This document shows, piece after piece, positions 1-8,111 of a stretch of 14,466 bases of DNA. Source of the stretch: Loki-b32 sp964493385 (lineage in GTDB: Archaea > Asgardarchaeota > Lokiarchaeia > Sigyniarchaeales > SOKP01); the NCBI GenBank assembly GCA_964493385.1, contig CAZBNW010000067.1, forward strand, positions 1 to 14,466. Reading direction: 5' to 3'. Numbering within the stretch: position 1 is the stretch's first letter; each line of letters begins with the position of its first letter. The notes under the pieces are model-generated. The model was not told the origin of the DNA. It made no database searches and was given only the letters and a program-made list of their open reading frames with translations. A program made the translations under genes and the position numbers.

Positions 1-2215
1 CCTGTGGAATGCTTCAAATTATAATGAAAACTGGACTCAATATACGGATGATTCGGGATTAGCTATTTTTACTCGATTAAACAATGGATCATATATAGTA
101 AATGTATCATATGAAAAATATGGTAAAGATCCTTTAACTATAACTTCTCCTAAAACAATTGACATTAATGATAATACTGTAGATACTTTTGGTGTTAATA
201 TAACAACATTTACAAATGTTGAGCTAACTACTTTAAATTTAACCTTACACAGATATAATGAAACAAAGGATTTTAAAGGGGTTTTGGAAGGAGCGAAAGT
301 TGATTTTTGGATTGATAACGGAACTGGACCAGATTTTATTGGCTCAGAAAACTCAGATGCAAGTGGAATAGTAATATTCCGTTGGAAAAATTTCACCAGT
401 AGTTCTGATGGGAATGTTACTTTCACAATTACTTGGTTTGATGAACCAAGAAATATCAATTGTACAGGGGATCTAGATCTTATTAATATACAAAGCATAA
501 CACTCCCCTTTTATCAAGCCGATTCAAAGATTGTTAATGTTACATTTGCGCCTTCTTATGATACTGCATTGGCTATACCTGAAAGTTATGAAGAGGGTAC
601 AATATTAGGTGAATTGATATCCTTTCAAGTTAATTATACATTTACAGTAAATGAAACTAATCCAACAGGGATAACTGGCGCTGATGTGAATTACAACATA
701 AAAATTGGAACTCAAGTATTGAATATAGAGACGTTAGTTTTCAATGACATTGGAGGAGGATTATATAACTTAACCATCGATACTACCAATCCAATAGATA
801 TTGGAGGGCAATTATGGATGTCTAGTACAACATACACTATGGAGATCTATGCATCTAAACCTGGTTATATTCCAAAAGCCATTTCAATAACATTTGTGCT
901 CGCAGATAAAACTGCTAGTTTAACTGCTAATGTGAGTATTGGATCGGCATATTGGAATGAGTATATCCACTTAGAAGTTCATTATCAAGATATTTATGCA
1001 GATCCTGATTTAGACATAGATGATGCTTCCGTACAATATTTTGGTATAGGAGTTATTGGAGTTAGTGGGCTACTTACTCCATTAGGTTCTGGAGGTATAT
1101 ATAGTCTAGTTTTAGATACAGCAGATTTTCCGGGTTATGGGGATTATTTATTACAAATAATTGCGGATAAACAGAATTACGAAACGAAACAAATAATAAT
1201 TCCTGTGAAAATTAATGCGATAAATACAAGAATAAATGGAACTTCTGGTATATTAGAAGCTGTTGAATTGCCAGTGGGAGAAGAAAAAATCTTTTACTTT
1301 AATTATACTGAAGCAGGTACTGGTTTAGGATTAGCTAATAGTGAAATTGCACATTGTGAATGGGAAAAAGAAGATGCTGATGGTAATGTAGTAGATAGTG
1401 GTATAATATTCTTAAATAACCTTTTTGAAGGAATTTATGAATTAAATTTCAACACCGAGACCAAAGATATTGCGACTTACACTTTATCAACTTCTATAGG
1501 AAAATTGAATTATGCTTTAAGGGTTGCTATTATTATTCTAAGAGTAATTCCGAGAGAATTTTCGCTCAACTTATCTGACAGTAAGTTTGCAGGCGATATA
1601 ATTCGAGTTGTTTCAGGAAATGCTTTAAGATTTGATATTGAAATTAATGATAAACTTAACGATCAAGCATTATCTGGGACTAATGTAATCGTAACTTTTC
1701 TAGGTGTAAATTATACTATTAGTAATGGTGATATTGCAGATAATGGTGATGGTTCATATTCAATAATTATTCCAAAAACACCAGATGCGTTTTTCGCACC
1801 ACAGACTCATATTGCACTTATTACTCTTCAAAAAACTAATTACTCTACTTATACAAAAACAATTGTCGTTGAAGTTAAAATGGTCGAATGGCCAATTCCT
1901 GGTTTCCCTGCTTTCTATTTCTTAATGATTGTTGGTGCTGCAATTGCTATTGCTGGTAGTTTGGTAACTTATCGAATCATTCAACTACGAAGAATACCTA
2001 CATTCGTTAAAAAAGCAAGGCAAATGAAGAAAAGCATTAAAGGTAAGAAAATAATTTCAGAATCACTTCTATATCCGTCAAAAGAAGAATATATCGTAAA
2101 AAAATTAGGAGATAAATGGGAAATGATGGGATTATCTTTAGATGATGTAATGGGCGTAAAGAGGAAAAAGAAATTACCTGAAGTAAAAGAAGAATTTAAA
2201 GGAGGTGCTGTCTAA
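1..2215 (+). CDS. Ig-like surface protein with C-terminal membrane anchor (5' partial)
   Basis: The reading frame is open from base 2, so the protein begins upstream of the window; the first start-like codon inside (TTG at 284) is just an internal leucine. About 737 residues are visible. Most is beta-rich and repetitive, with recurring patterns such as GxYxLxxxT and YxxxIxASKxxY typical of tandem Ig-like or Big-type domains. There are about 21 N-x-S/T sequons, all before the single membrane helix (about 1910-1975, FYFLMIVGAAIAIAGSLV) and none in the roughly 77-residue basic cytosolic tail. This implies an outside-facing, probably glycosylated ectodomain and an inside tail. The tail ends in Lys-rich and acidic segments that could bind a partner. 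The stop overlaps the next start (TAATG), so the downstream longin-like protein is probably made with it and may contact the tail. The ligand is unknown. Topology is well supported; exact domain family is not. Confidence 0.8.
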   Translation, partial: LWNASNYNENWTQYTDDSGLAIFTRLNNGSYIVNVSYEKYGKDPLTITSPKTIDINDNTVDTFGVNITTFTNVELTTLNLTLHRYNETKDFKGVLEGAKVDFWIDNGTGPDFIGSENSDASGIVIFRWKNFTSSSDGNVTFTITWFDEPRNINCTGDLDLINIQSITLPFYQADSKIVNVTFAPSYDTALAIPESYEEGTILGELISFQVNYTFTVNETNPTGITGADVNYNIKIGTQVLNIETLVFNDIGGGLYNLTIDTTNPIDIGGQLWMSSTTYTMEIYASKPGYIPKAISITFVLADKTASLTANVSIGSAYWNEYIHLEVHYQDIYADPDLDIDDASVQYFGIGVIGVSGLLTPLGSGGIYSLVLDTADFPGYGDYLLQIIADKQNYETKQIIIPVKINAINTRINGTSGILEAVELPVGEEKIFYFNYTEAGTGLGLANSEIAHCEWEKEDADGNVVDSGIIFLNNLFEGIYELNFNTETKDIATYTLSTSIGKLNYALRVAIIILRVIPREFSLNLSDSKFAGDIIRVVSGNALRFDIEINDKLNDQALSGTNVIVTFLGVNYTISNGDIADNGDGSYSIIIPKTPDAFFAPQTHIALITLQKTNYSTYTKTIVVEVKMVEWPIPGFPAFYFLMIVGAAIAIAGSLVTYRIIQLRRIPTFVKKARQMKKSIKGKKIISESLLYPSKEEYIVKKLGDKWEMMGLSLDDVMGVKRKKKLPEVKEEFKGGAV

Positions 2216-3330
2216 TGCCAGTTGGATTAGTAGTAATGAGATGGGATGAAAGAGTTGGAACTGAAATTTTAGCGAAATATCCCGAAGAAATAAATATTAC
2301 TGATAAAACACTCATGCAAGTGTACAGTACTCATGAGTATAGCGGCGAATCAGGAATGATCAGTTTAATGATTGGATCTTTAAACATTGCTTCATATTAC
2401 ACTGGACCTGATAAAGGATTTTACATTCTTCTCCTTTTAAGTTTAGATGATGATCCAGATTCTTATGAAGGAGGCTTAATTGATAGTTCTCGAATTATTT
2501 TGCAAAATATAGTAGATGATGCTTATGTACCAATGATCCCTGACCTTTTCAGACGATTATCTGTTTATCCTACTCTTAATAACGAACAACGACTTGCTAT
2601 TACTTATCAAGACGAAATTAAACGATTGATAATTAACCGTTTAAGAGATGAGGGAGTAGTTTCCAAGTCAGAATTGATGGTATGGCTAAAAGATCAATAT
2701 AAACAAGGATTTGTCGATTTAGAAGGTGTCTTAATAGAACTCGTTAAACGCGAAATCGTAAAAGAAACATCAGTTAAAGGCATGCCCTCAGAACTTATCT
2801 TTTTAATACAAGATGTTATGGTTTTGAGAGTACCTCCTGTTAAGATGTTAGATGATCCAACTAGACGTGGTTTACCTTCTCAGCTTGCAGAAGATTACAA
2901 AATAGAAGTTAAGAAATTTTTTCAAAACTATCACCCAACAGACGGAGACAATCTTAGAATCATAGATATACTTATTAATCCACAAGTTTACGAAACTCTC
3001 CGATTATTAAGGACAGCGATAGTAACTAAAAATGACCTTGAAAAACTAAGGAAAAAAGGTGTTGATGATCTCGATGATGTATTGAAGATGCTTTGGGATA
3101 CCCAAATGATTCAAGTTTTCCAGGATGAGAGGAATAACGAATATTATGCATTGCTCTCAGACTTTTATTTGGATTTAGTATTTCCAAAATATCTATTGAA
3201 CACCATTAAAAAAGTATATGATCAAAAATCAAAAGCAAATCAAGTTTTAGTTGAATATCTTACTGTTTTAGAAAATTCTTATACTAATCTTAAAGCAGCA
3301 GCTAAAGCTGAAGCAAAAGCTAAAGTTTAA
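2215..3330 (+). CDS. Longin-like N-terminal domain plus winged-helix protein
   Basis: This soluble protein of 371 residues starts at the ATG inside TAATG, overlapping the upstream stop by one base, with GGAGGTG at 2201-2207 as a good Shine-Dalgarno site. Residues 1-105 open with GLVVMRWDERVGTEILAKYP and continue with alternating beta strands and helices, resembling a longin or roadblock-type sensor fold. Residues about 131-183 (DEIKRLIINRLRDEGVVSKS followed by a second helix pair) and about 255-318 look like winged helices. The C-terminus is a low-complexity Ala/Lys/Glu tail. It has no signal peptide or membrane helix, so it is cytosolic. In eukaryotes longin domains occur in vesicle-traffic and GTPase-regulator proteins; here the coupling to a membrane surface protein suggests an adaptor or signal output, possibly DNA-binding through the winged helices. 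That role is inference. I recognise no named family with certainty. Confidence 0.75.
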   Translation: MPVGLVVMRWDERVGTEILAKYPEEINITDKTLMQVYSTHEYSGESGMISLMIGSLNIASYYTGPDKGFYILLLLSLDDDPDSYEGGLIDSSRIILQNIVDDAYVPMIPDLFRRLSVYPTLNNEQRLAITYQDEIKRLIINRLRDEGVVSKSELMVWLKDQYKQGFVDLEGVLIELVKREIVKETSVKGMPSELIFLIQDVMVLRVPPVKMLDDPTRRGLPSQLAEDYKIEVKKFFQNYHPTDGDNLRIIDILINPQVYETLRLLRTAIVTKNDLEKLRKKGVDDLDDVLKMLWDTQMIQVFQDERNNEYYALLSDFYLDLVFPKYLLNTIKKVYDQKSKANQVLVEYLTVLENSYTNLKAAAKAEAKAKV

Positions 3331-3338
3331 TTTAAATA

Positions 3339-3348
3339 TTTTTTTTTT
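3339..3348 (+). terminator. Oligo-T terminator after the surface/longin operon
   Basis: A run of ten T residues begins 9 bases after the stop codon at 3330, within a very T-rich stretch. Archaeal RNA polymerase terminates at such U-tracts without needing a hairpin, and no stem is visible here. It separates the upstream gene pair from the RuBisCO-like gene. Confidence 0.5.
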
Positions 3349-3410
3349 AATTTTCATTTACTTTTATATCATAAAATTTTTGAATTGATTCCCATTATTC
3401 TCTCTTAGTA

Positions 3411-3420
3411 AAAATTTAAA
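3411..3420 (+). promoter_or_regulatory. TATA-like box, RuBisCO-like gene
   Basis: AAAATTTAAA lies with its centre about 23 bases before the ATG at 3439. Archaeal transcription starts about 25 bases downstream of the TATA centre, so the transcript would begin at or beside the ATG. No Shine-Dalgarno sequence precedes the start, which fits leaderless translation. The surrounding DNA is AT-rich, so chance matches are easy. Confidence 0.4.
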
Positions 3421-3438
3421 ACATTTAGTGATATAAAT

Positions 3439-4770
3439 ATGGAAAAAAATTTTCCTAGCTGTGAACAATATTATGATATCCCTGAAGCAATAGGTTTAGA
3501 TGGTATTGATCTAGAAAAATATATCATCGCAAGCTACATTATCAAACGACCTAAGGGACAAAATGTAAATTATTTATCTAGATTTGCTGCTATCGAACAA
3601 TCTACAGGAACATGGATTAGAGTGCCTGCTGAAACAGCAGAAGTTAGAAAATATCATGTGGCAAGAGTGGTTGGAGTCTATGAACTCCCAATGTATGAAT
3701 ATTATATCCCAAAAGATATCAAAGAAAGGACTTATTTCGTTCAGATTGCTTTCCCTATTGTAAATATTAAAGGCATGGGTATTCCAATGTTATTTACAAC
3801 GGTTATTGGCAATATCAGTATCACACATGGTCTAAAATTAGTAGATCTAGCATTTCCTAAAGCTTGGTTAGAAGATTTTAAAGGGCCTAAATTTGGAATA
3901 GATGGCATTCGGAAACTTATGAAAATCCCTGAACGCCCTTTATTGAATAATATGGTGAAGCCTTGTACGGGACACACATGTGAAGTTGCAGCTGACTTAG
4001 TATATAAAGCTGCAGTCGGTGGATGTGATGTAGTAAAAGATGATGAGTTAATTTCTGACCCCTCTTTTAATACTCTTGAAGATAGAATCGTTAAGGTTAT
4101 GGAGGCTGTAGATCGAGCTGATTCTGAAAAAGGAGAAAAAACTTTATATACAATCAATATCACTACTAAATTCCCAGAAATGTTTGAATATGCTGATAAG
4201 ATGATCGAATTAGGAGCTAATGCTTTAATGATAAATTATTTAGCTACGGGTTTTGAGGCATTAAGACAAATAGCGGAGGATCCTTCAATAAAAGTCCCTA
4301 TCTTAGGACATATGGATTTTGGTGGGACTTATTTTGGTGGAGAATGGACAGGTATGACAAGTATGTTAACTTTTGCAAAATTACCACGAATTTGTGGAGC
4401 AGACACTGTTGTAATTCCTGCGCCTTATGGTAAAGCAGAAATTCTTGATGAGAGATATGAGCAAAATCTTAAAGCATTAAGATATCCATTACAACATATT
4501 AAACCTACTCTGCCTATGCCTAGTGGAGGAATTACTCCGGGGATGGTTGAGAAGTGTATAAAAGAAGCTGGTAAAGATATTCTTATTGGTAGTGGAGGTG
4601 GTATCCATAGCCATCCTGGTGGACCAATAGCGGGAGCTAAAGCATTTAGACAAGCGATAGATGCTGTAATGCAAGGGAAAAATGTGAGAGAAGTTGCTAA
4701 ACAACAAAAAGAATTAGGGATAGCTCTTGGTGTATGGGGTAGTGGAAAAACTGCTCTAATAGAAGAATAA
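3439..4770 (+). CDS. RuBisCO large-subunit family protein, probably RuBisCO-like (form IV type)
   Basis: The 443 residues align along the whole RuBisCO large subunit. Matches to spinach active-site positions are E53 (E60), T58-W59 (T65-W66) in STGTW, N125 (N123), K174 (K175), K200 with D202 and E203 (carbamylated K201, D203, E204) in KDDE, K332 (loop-6 K334), S362 (S379) in SGGITP, and the GGG phosphate-binding turn at 386-388. Differences are large elsewhere: the position of K177 is C176, T173 is M172, the H294-R295 region reads GHMDFGG so the arginine is absent, and H327 becomes V. Metal-dependent enolisation chemistry seems retained, while RuBP carboxylation is doubtful. Known RuBisCO-like proteins act as enolases, isomerases or decarboxylases on phosphorylated sugars or methylthio-sugars, but the neighbours here do not indicate a pathway. 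The start is set by a leaderless-type promoter. Family certain; substrate unknown. Confidence 0.9.
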   Translation: MEKNFPSCEQYYDIPEAIGLDGIDLEKYIIASYIIKRPKGQNVNYLSRFAAIEQSTGTWIRVPAETAEVRKYHVARVVGVYELPMYEYYIPKDIKERTYFVQIAFPIVNIKGMGIPMLFTTVIGNISITHGLKLVDLAFPKAWLEDFKGPKFGIDGIRKLMKIPERPLLNNMVKPCTGHTCEVAADLVYKAAVGGCDVVKDDELISDPSFNTLEDRIVKVMEAVDRADSEKGEKTLYTINITTKFPEMFEYADKMIELGANALMINYLATGFEALRQIAEDPSIKVPILGHMDFGGTYFGGEWTGMTSMLTFAKLPRICGADTVVIPAPYGKAEILDERYEQNLKALRYPLQHIKPTLPMPSGGITPGMVEKCIKEAGKDILIGSGGGIHSHPGGPIAGAKAFRQAIDAVMQGKNVREVAKQQKELGIALGVWGSGKTALIEE

Positions 4771-4788
4771 TTTTTTTTCTTTTATTTT
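4771..4788 (+). terminator. T-rich tract between convergent genes
   Basis: Eight T residues begin directly after the RuBisCO-like stop codon, followed by more T-rich DNA that runs into the end of the opposing LRR gene. Only 16 bases separate the two stop codons, so plus-strand transcription probably terminates inside the 3' end of the LRR gene. No hairpin is evident. Confidence 0.45.
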
Positions 4789-5749
4789 ATTTTAATATCA
4801 GATAATCCTTTAATAAAACTCTAATATTTTTATCAAATTCATTTGGATTAATTTTTTTAACAATATCATTATATCTTAAATCCAAATATTCTAAATTTCT
4901 TAACGCTTTAATATATTCCAAGTTCTCTAATTCACTAATTTTATTATTTGTTAAAATTAAATGTGTTAAATTATCGAAATTGACTAACTCCTTTACATCT
5001 TCAATTTGATTATTTGATAGATCTATTTTTTTTAAGTTATGTAAATAGTTTAAGCCAATAATCTCGGAAGTTGATTTTATATTATTCTTCCATCCGAATG
5101 GGGTGCCTTTAACTTCAAATTCTAAAAAATCTGATAAATCTAATTCATTAATTAATCCATTTTGTGGATCTAATTCATAATATACATTTGGATATTGTTT
5201 TGTAAGATTGATAATTGTTATATAATTAATTAGTATTTCCGACAATTCGTTATGGGTAAATAAATCATACTTTTTCGATTTTATTAATTTTTTAATAATT
5301 TTTTTGAACTTTTTATTTTCGATCTTTTTTTCTTTATTGAGATATTTTGTTTTTATTATCCTCTTAGTCTCATTAACTAAAATTAACTTAGATTCATCAT
5401 TGTTTATTTTCTCTAATGCTTGAATTATCGTTATTAAACACTCATAATCATTTTCATGTTTAATCGCCCACTTGAATGGTCTTATTGCTTTTTCAAGAAA
5501 TCTATTCTTAAGAAACTCTACTGCTGCCTTTCTAATTTTTTTATTTGAATCTGAAATAAGCAGATTTTCTAAAACAATAAATAATTTATCACTATATAAT
5601 CCAATTTTTTCTAAACTTCTAATGGATTCTACTCGAATATTTTCGCTTTTACTATTTTCAACTAAAGATGTCAGTAAATCATATGCTGTAAATTTATTTA
5701 TTCTATTTTTTTTTAGTTCTTCGAAAATCTCTTCAGGAGTTAAAACCAA
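4787..5749 (-). CDS. HEAT-like and leucine-rich repeat protein
   Basis: This 320-residue protein has two repeat regions. Residues about 30-115 are paired amphipathic helices of HEAT type (for example IRVESIRSLEKIG and IRKAAVEFLKNRF). Residues about 230-295 carry at least three leucine-rich repeats (LKKIDLSNNQI, LTHLILTNNKI, LEYLDLRYNDI) with the LxxLxLxxNxI signature. A Lys-rich segment at 128-160 joins them. It has no signal peptide or membrane helix, so it should be cytosolic and act through protein-protein contacts. The start is a TTG at 5749, because an in-frame TAG lies three codons upstream and no ATG is available. It is divergent from the receptor-like gene and shares the 5750-5849 promoter region with it. 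The partner is unknown. Repeat assignments are clear; function is not. Confidence 0.8.
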   Translation of the reverse strand: MVLTPEEIFEELKKNRINKFTAYDLLTSLVENSKSENIRVESIRSLEKIGLYSDKLFIVLENLLISDSNKKIRKAAVEFLKNRFLEKAIRPFKWAIKHENDYECLITIIQALEKINNDESKLILVNETKRIIKTKYLNKEKKIENKKFKKIIKKLIKSKKYDLFTHNELSEILINYITIINLTKQYPNVYYELDPQNGLINELDLSDFLEFEVKGTPFGWKNNIKSTSEIIGLNYLHNLKKIDLSNNQIEDVKELVNFDNLTHLILTNNKISELENLEYIKALRNLEYLDLRYNDIVKKINPNEFDKNIRVLLKDYLILK

Positions 5750-5795
5750 AATAATCTACAAAAAAAATTAATTCAAATAAATGTAAATATATTAG

Positions 5796-5805
5796 TTATA
5801 AATAT
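5796..5805 (+). promoter_or_regulatory. TATA-like box, receptor-like gene
   Basis: TTATAAATAT sits about 50 bases before the ATG at 5850, predicting a transcript start near 5826 and a leader of roughly 24 bases that includes the Shine-Dalgarno site at 5837-5842. It lies in the 100-base region shared with the divergent LRR gene. Confidence 0.4.
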
Positions 5806-5836
5806 TTGAAACTTTATTATTTTCATAATATTTTCT

Positions 5837-5842
5837 AAGGGA
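5837..5842 (+). promoter_or_regulatory. Ribosome binding site, receptor-like gene
   Basis: AAGGGA is 7 bases ahead of the ATG at 5850. It supports that ATG as a true start of a signal-peptide reading frame that the assembly gap cuts after 27 codons. Most other starts in this window lack such a site. Confidence 0.5.
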
Positions 5843-5849
5843 TATTATA

Positions 5850-8055
5850 ATGTTGAGAAAATCAAAAATTGTGATTTTTAAGTCATTAATATTATCATTA
5901 TCGTTTATTCTAGTATTTGCTACTCTAAATACNNNNNNNNNNNNNNNNNNNNNNNNNNNNNNNNNNNNNNNNNNNNNNNNNNNNNNNNNNNNNNNNNNNN
6001 NNNNNNNNNNNNNNNNNNNNNNNNNNNNNNNNAGCATATGAAATTAGAAGCCTGGATATTAGAGCAGGTAATATGATAAATACTTCAAGTATAGGGTATT
6101 ATAAAATCGCAGAAAATACTTCTAATCAAATTATTTTAACACCATCTTACAGATTTGCACAAGAATTTACGGCTCCTGAATTAATGCGCATTGATGAAAT
6201 TATGATCTATGTAAATTTTTTTCTTCTTAGACCATGCTTTTTTGATATTTTCATATATGATGATTCTCTTCAAGAAGAAATTGGTATGGGTTGGCATCAA
6301 GAGACTCGATTTTTTGTAAATGAATGGATTTCTGTATTTCCAGGTTCAAATGTTTTGAAACCAGGTGAAAAATATAATATTGTTTTAAAAGTATGGTTTG
6401 TGCCTGGTGCTTATAATGAGACATTCGATTATTGGAGAGCTGAAAACTATTCAAATCCCAGTTTTAACAAGGGAATTACACGACGTTTTAATGGATTAGA
6501 TTGGATTCAAATAGCTAATGATGATACTATTGATATGCTATGTAATTTTTCTTACACAAAATATATTGATCCAGCTCAAGTTGATCTTAAATTTTTAATT
6601 GATGATGAAATTGTAGATCCAATATATCAGATAAATCCATGGGGTACTGGGGGCTATGAAGCATTTTTATCTTATACTTTTGATACACCATTAAATCAAA
6701 ATGTTAATGTTACAGTTGTTACTAACCAAACAATTCCTACCCTCGATGTGTGGATTGATATGTACTATATTTTCTTAATTAATGCAAGTGGAACATATAA
6801 TGCTAATGAGAATAGAATTGAATGGAGAATTAATTACCCCTATGAGGATTTCGCTTTTGGATGGCCACCTCCATTATTTTTGTTTGAAAGTGATTGGAGT
6901 TTCATAAAATTTTTGGATCCCCATCAAAATGAAATGAATGAAATATATTTTGGGCCGATTACATTATATAATAAATCCTATTATGGAATAACAATCTTTT
7001 TTGGTCCCCCCTTAGAAGAAGGTAATTATACGGGTGTTTTTCATTCACCAAATTATTGCCATTTTATAGATTCTAAAATTAAATCTGGAACTGATTATAT
7101 TAGTAAGCCTTCTATTCAATTAGGGCAAACAATTAAATTAGTAGCAGAAATAGCTAATCTCTTTAATGAACCTACTTCTGGAGGATTTGGACAAATAAGC
7201 TTAAAATCTCCTTCTGGGCAGTTGATTCATAATGAAACTAGCCTTACGTCAATTAATGGAACATTGAGTAGTTCTGACATAGATATTGGTTCAGGTTTTG
7301 AATCTGGTCTTTATGAAGCAGAAGTTTTTTGGACAAATGGTAAAGAAGCAGCATTTTATACGGTAAATTTCTTAGTGGAAGCTCCAGTTAATATCATGTT
7401 TTGGGTTTTGTTAAGTTTTGGTATAGTTCTTGTTTCAATACCATCAGCGTTAGTAGCGCGTAAATATATAAGACAAAGAAACTGGGAAAAATCCTTGAAA
7501 AACTTATTTGTTTTAACTAAAGATGGCTTGAGTTTATTTGAATATTCCTTTGGAATTGAAATTCAAGATCCTGCTCTTATCTCTGCAATGATCTCTGCCT
7601 TAACAAATTTTGTCAGAGAAGCGACTGGGAGCAAGAAATCTCTAAGGACGGTAGATCAAGAAGATAAAAAAGTCATTTTATTCCATGGTAATTATACCAC
7701 AACTGCTTTAATGTCAGGAAAGGACTTACCTATAATCCATAAGCGTATTAGAAAGTTTACTGAGGCATTTGAAGACCAATTCGGGATTTATTTGAAAAAT
7801 TGGAGTGGAGAAACTACTGCATTTAAGGGAGCAGAAGTGATTGTAAATAAGCATTTCCCTATAGATGTAGAGGGTCAAATCATTCGCGGAGTTAGAGGAA
7901 AGCTCGTAGAATTTAGGAATAATTTAGAAACTATGTTCGATCCAAAAGAAATCATATCGTTAATGCGAGAAATTACAGAATTTATTTCAAGGTATCGAAC
8001 GATAGTTAATAAATATTATATTGATTATTATTTCGAAATTATAAAAATTGCGTAA
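5850..8055 (+). CDS. Transmembrane receptor-like protein with cytosolic roadblock/longin-like domain (interrupted by assembly gap)
   Basis: The N-terminal piece is a signal peptide (basic MLRKSK, then a hydrophobic core FKSLILSLSFILVFATL). After the 100-N gap the frame is open from 6034 to the TAA at 8055, so ATG 6073 is internal and both pieces are probably one gene; the frames disagree only if the gap is exactly 100 bases. The ectodomain is aromatic-rich and beta-rich, with about 11 sequons, and ends in an Ig-like stretch. A single membrane helix lies at about 7390-7458 (IMFWVLLSFGIVLVSIPSAL). The cytosolic part begins LFVLTKDGLSLFEYSFG and continues through IIHKRIRKFTEAFEDQFG (7495-7797), resembling archaeal roadblock/longin-type domains, which in eukaryotes regulate small GTPases. 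A helical tail follows. A sensor role is inferred; the ligand is unknown. It runs convergent to the GH36 gene. Confidence 0.75.
5933..6032. other. Assembly gap (100 N)
   Basis: Exactly 100 undetermined bases, a conventional placeholder for unknown length. It removes the start of the ectodomain of the receptor-like gene. Both flanks are open in the sense frame but out of phase at this nominal length, as expected if the length is arbitrary. Confidence 0.95.
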
Positions 8056-8092
8056 GAGAAAATTTCTTCAGCATAATTTTCTTTTTTTTTTT
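8055..8092 (+). terminator. Hairpin plus T-tract terminator
   Basis: AGAAAATT at 8057-8064 pairs with AATTTTCT at 8075-8082 around a 10-base loop. The stem can extend two more pairs, including one G-U pair. A run of about eleven T follows (8082-8092). It lies just after the receptor-like stop codon and facing the convergent GH36 gene, and looks like an intrinsic terminator, though in archaea the T-tract alone may suffice. Confidence 0.5.
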
Positions 8093-8111
8093 AAGATTTA
8101 GCTAATTTAAA

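Noticed and set aside
284..286. TTG as start of the first gene
   Set aside because: The frame is open for 94 further codons upstream with the same Ig-like, sequon-rich character, so this is an internal leucine codon.
37..498. Minus-strand open frame of 153 codons
   Set aside because: It lies antisense to the surface protein, whose frame is open from the window edge and has clear sequons and repeats. The minus frame has no recognisable domain.
3741..4163. Minus-strand open frame of 140 codons
   Set aside because: It is antisense to the strongly conserved centre of the RuBisCO-family gene and shows Ser/Thr-rich shadow composition.
3439..4770. Calling the gene a functional CO2-fixing RuBisCO
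   Set aside because: The equivalents of K177, R295 and H327 are replaced, which argues against normal RuBP binding; no phosphoribulokinase or AMP-pathway gene is nearby.
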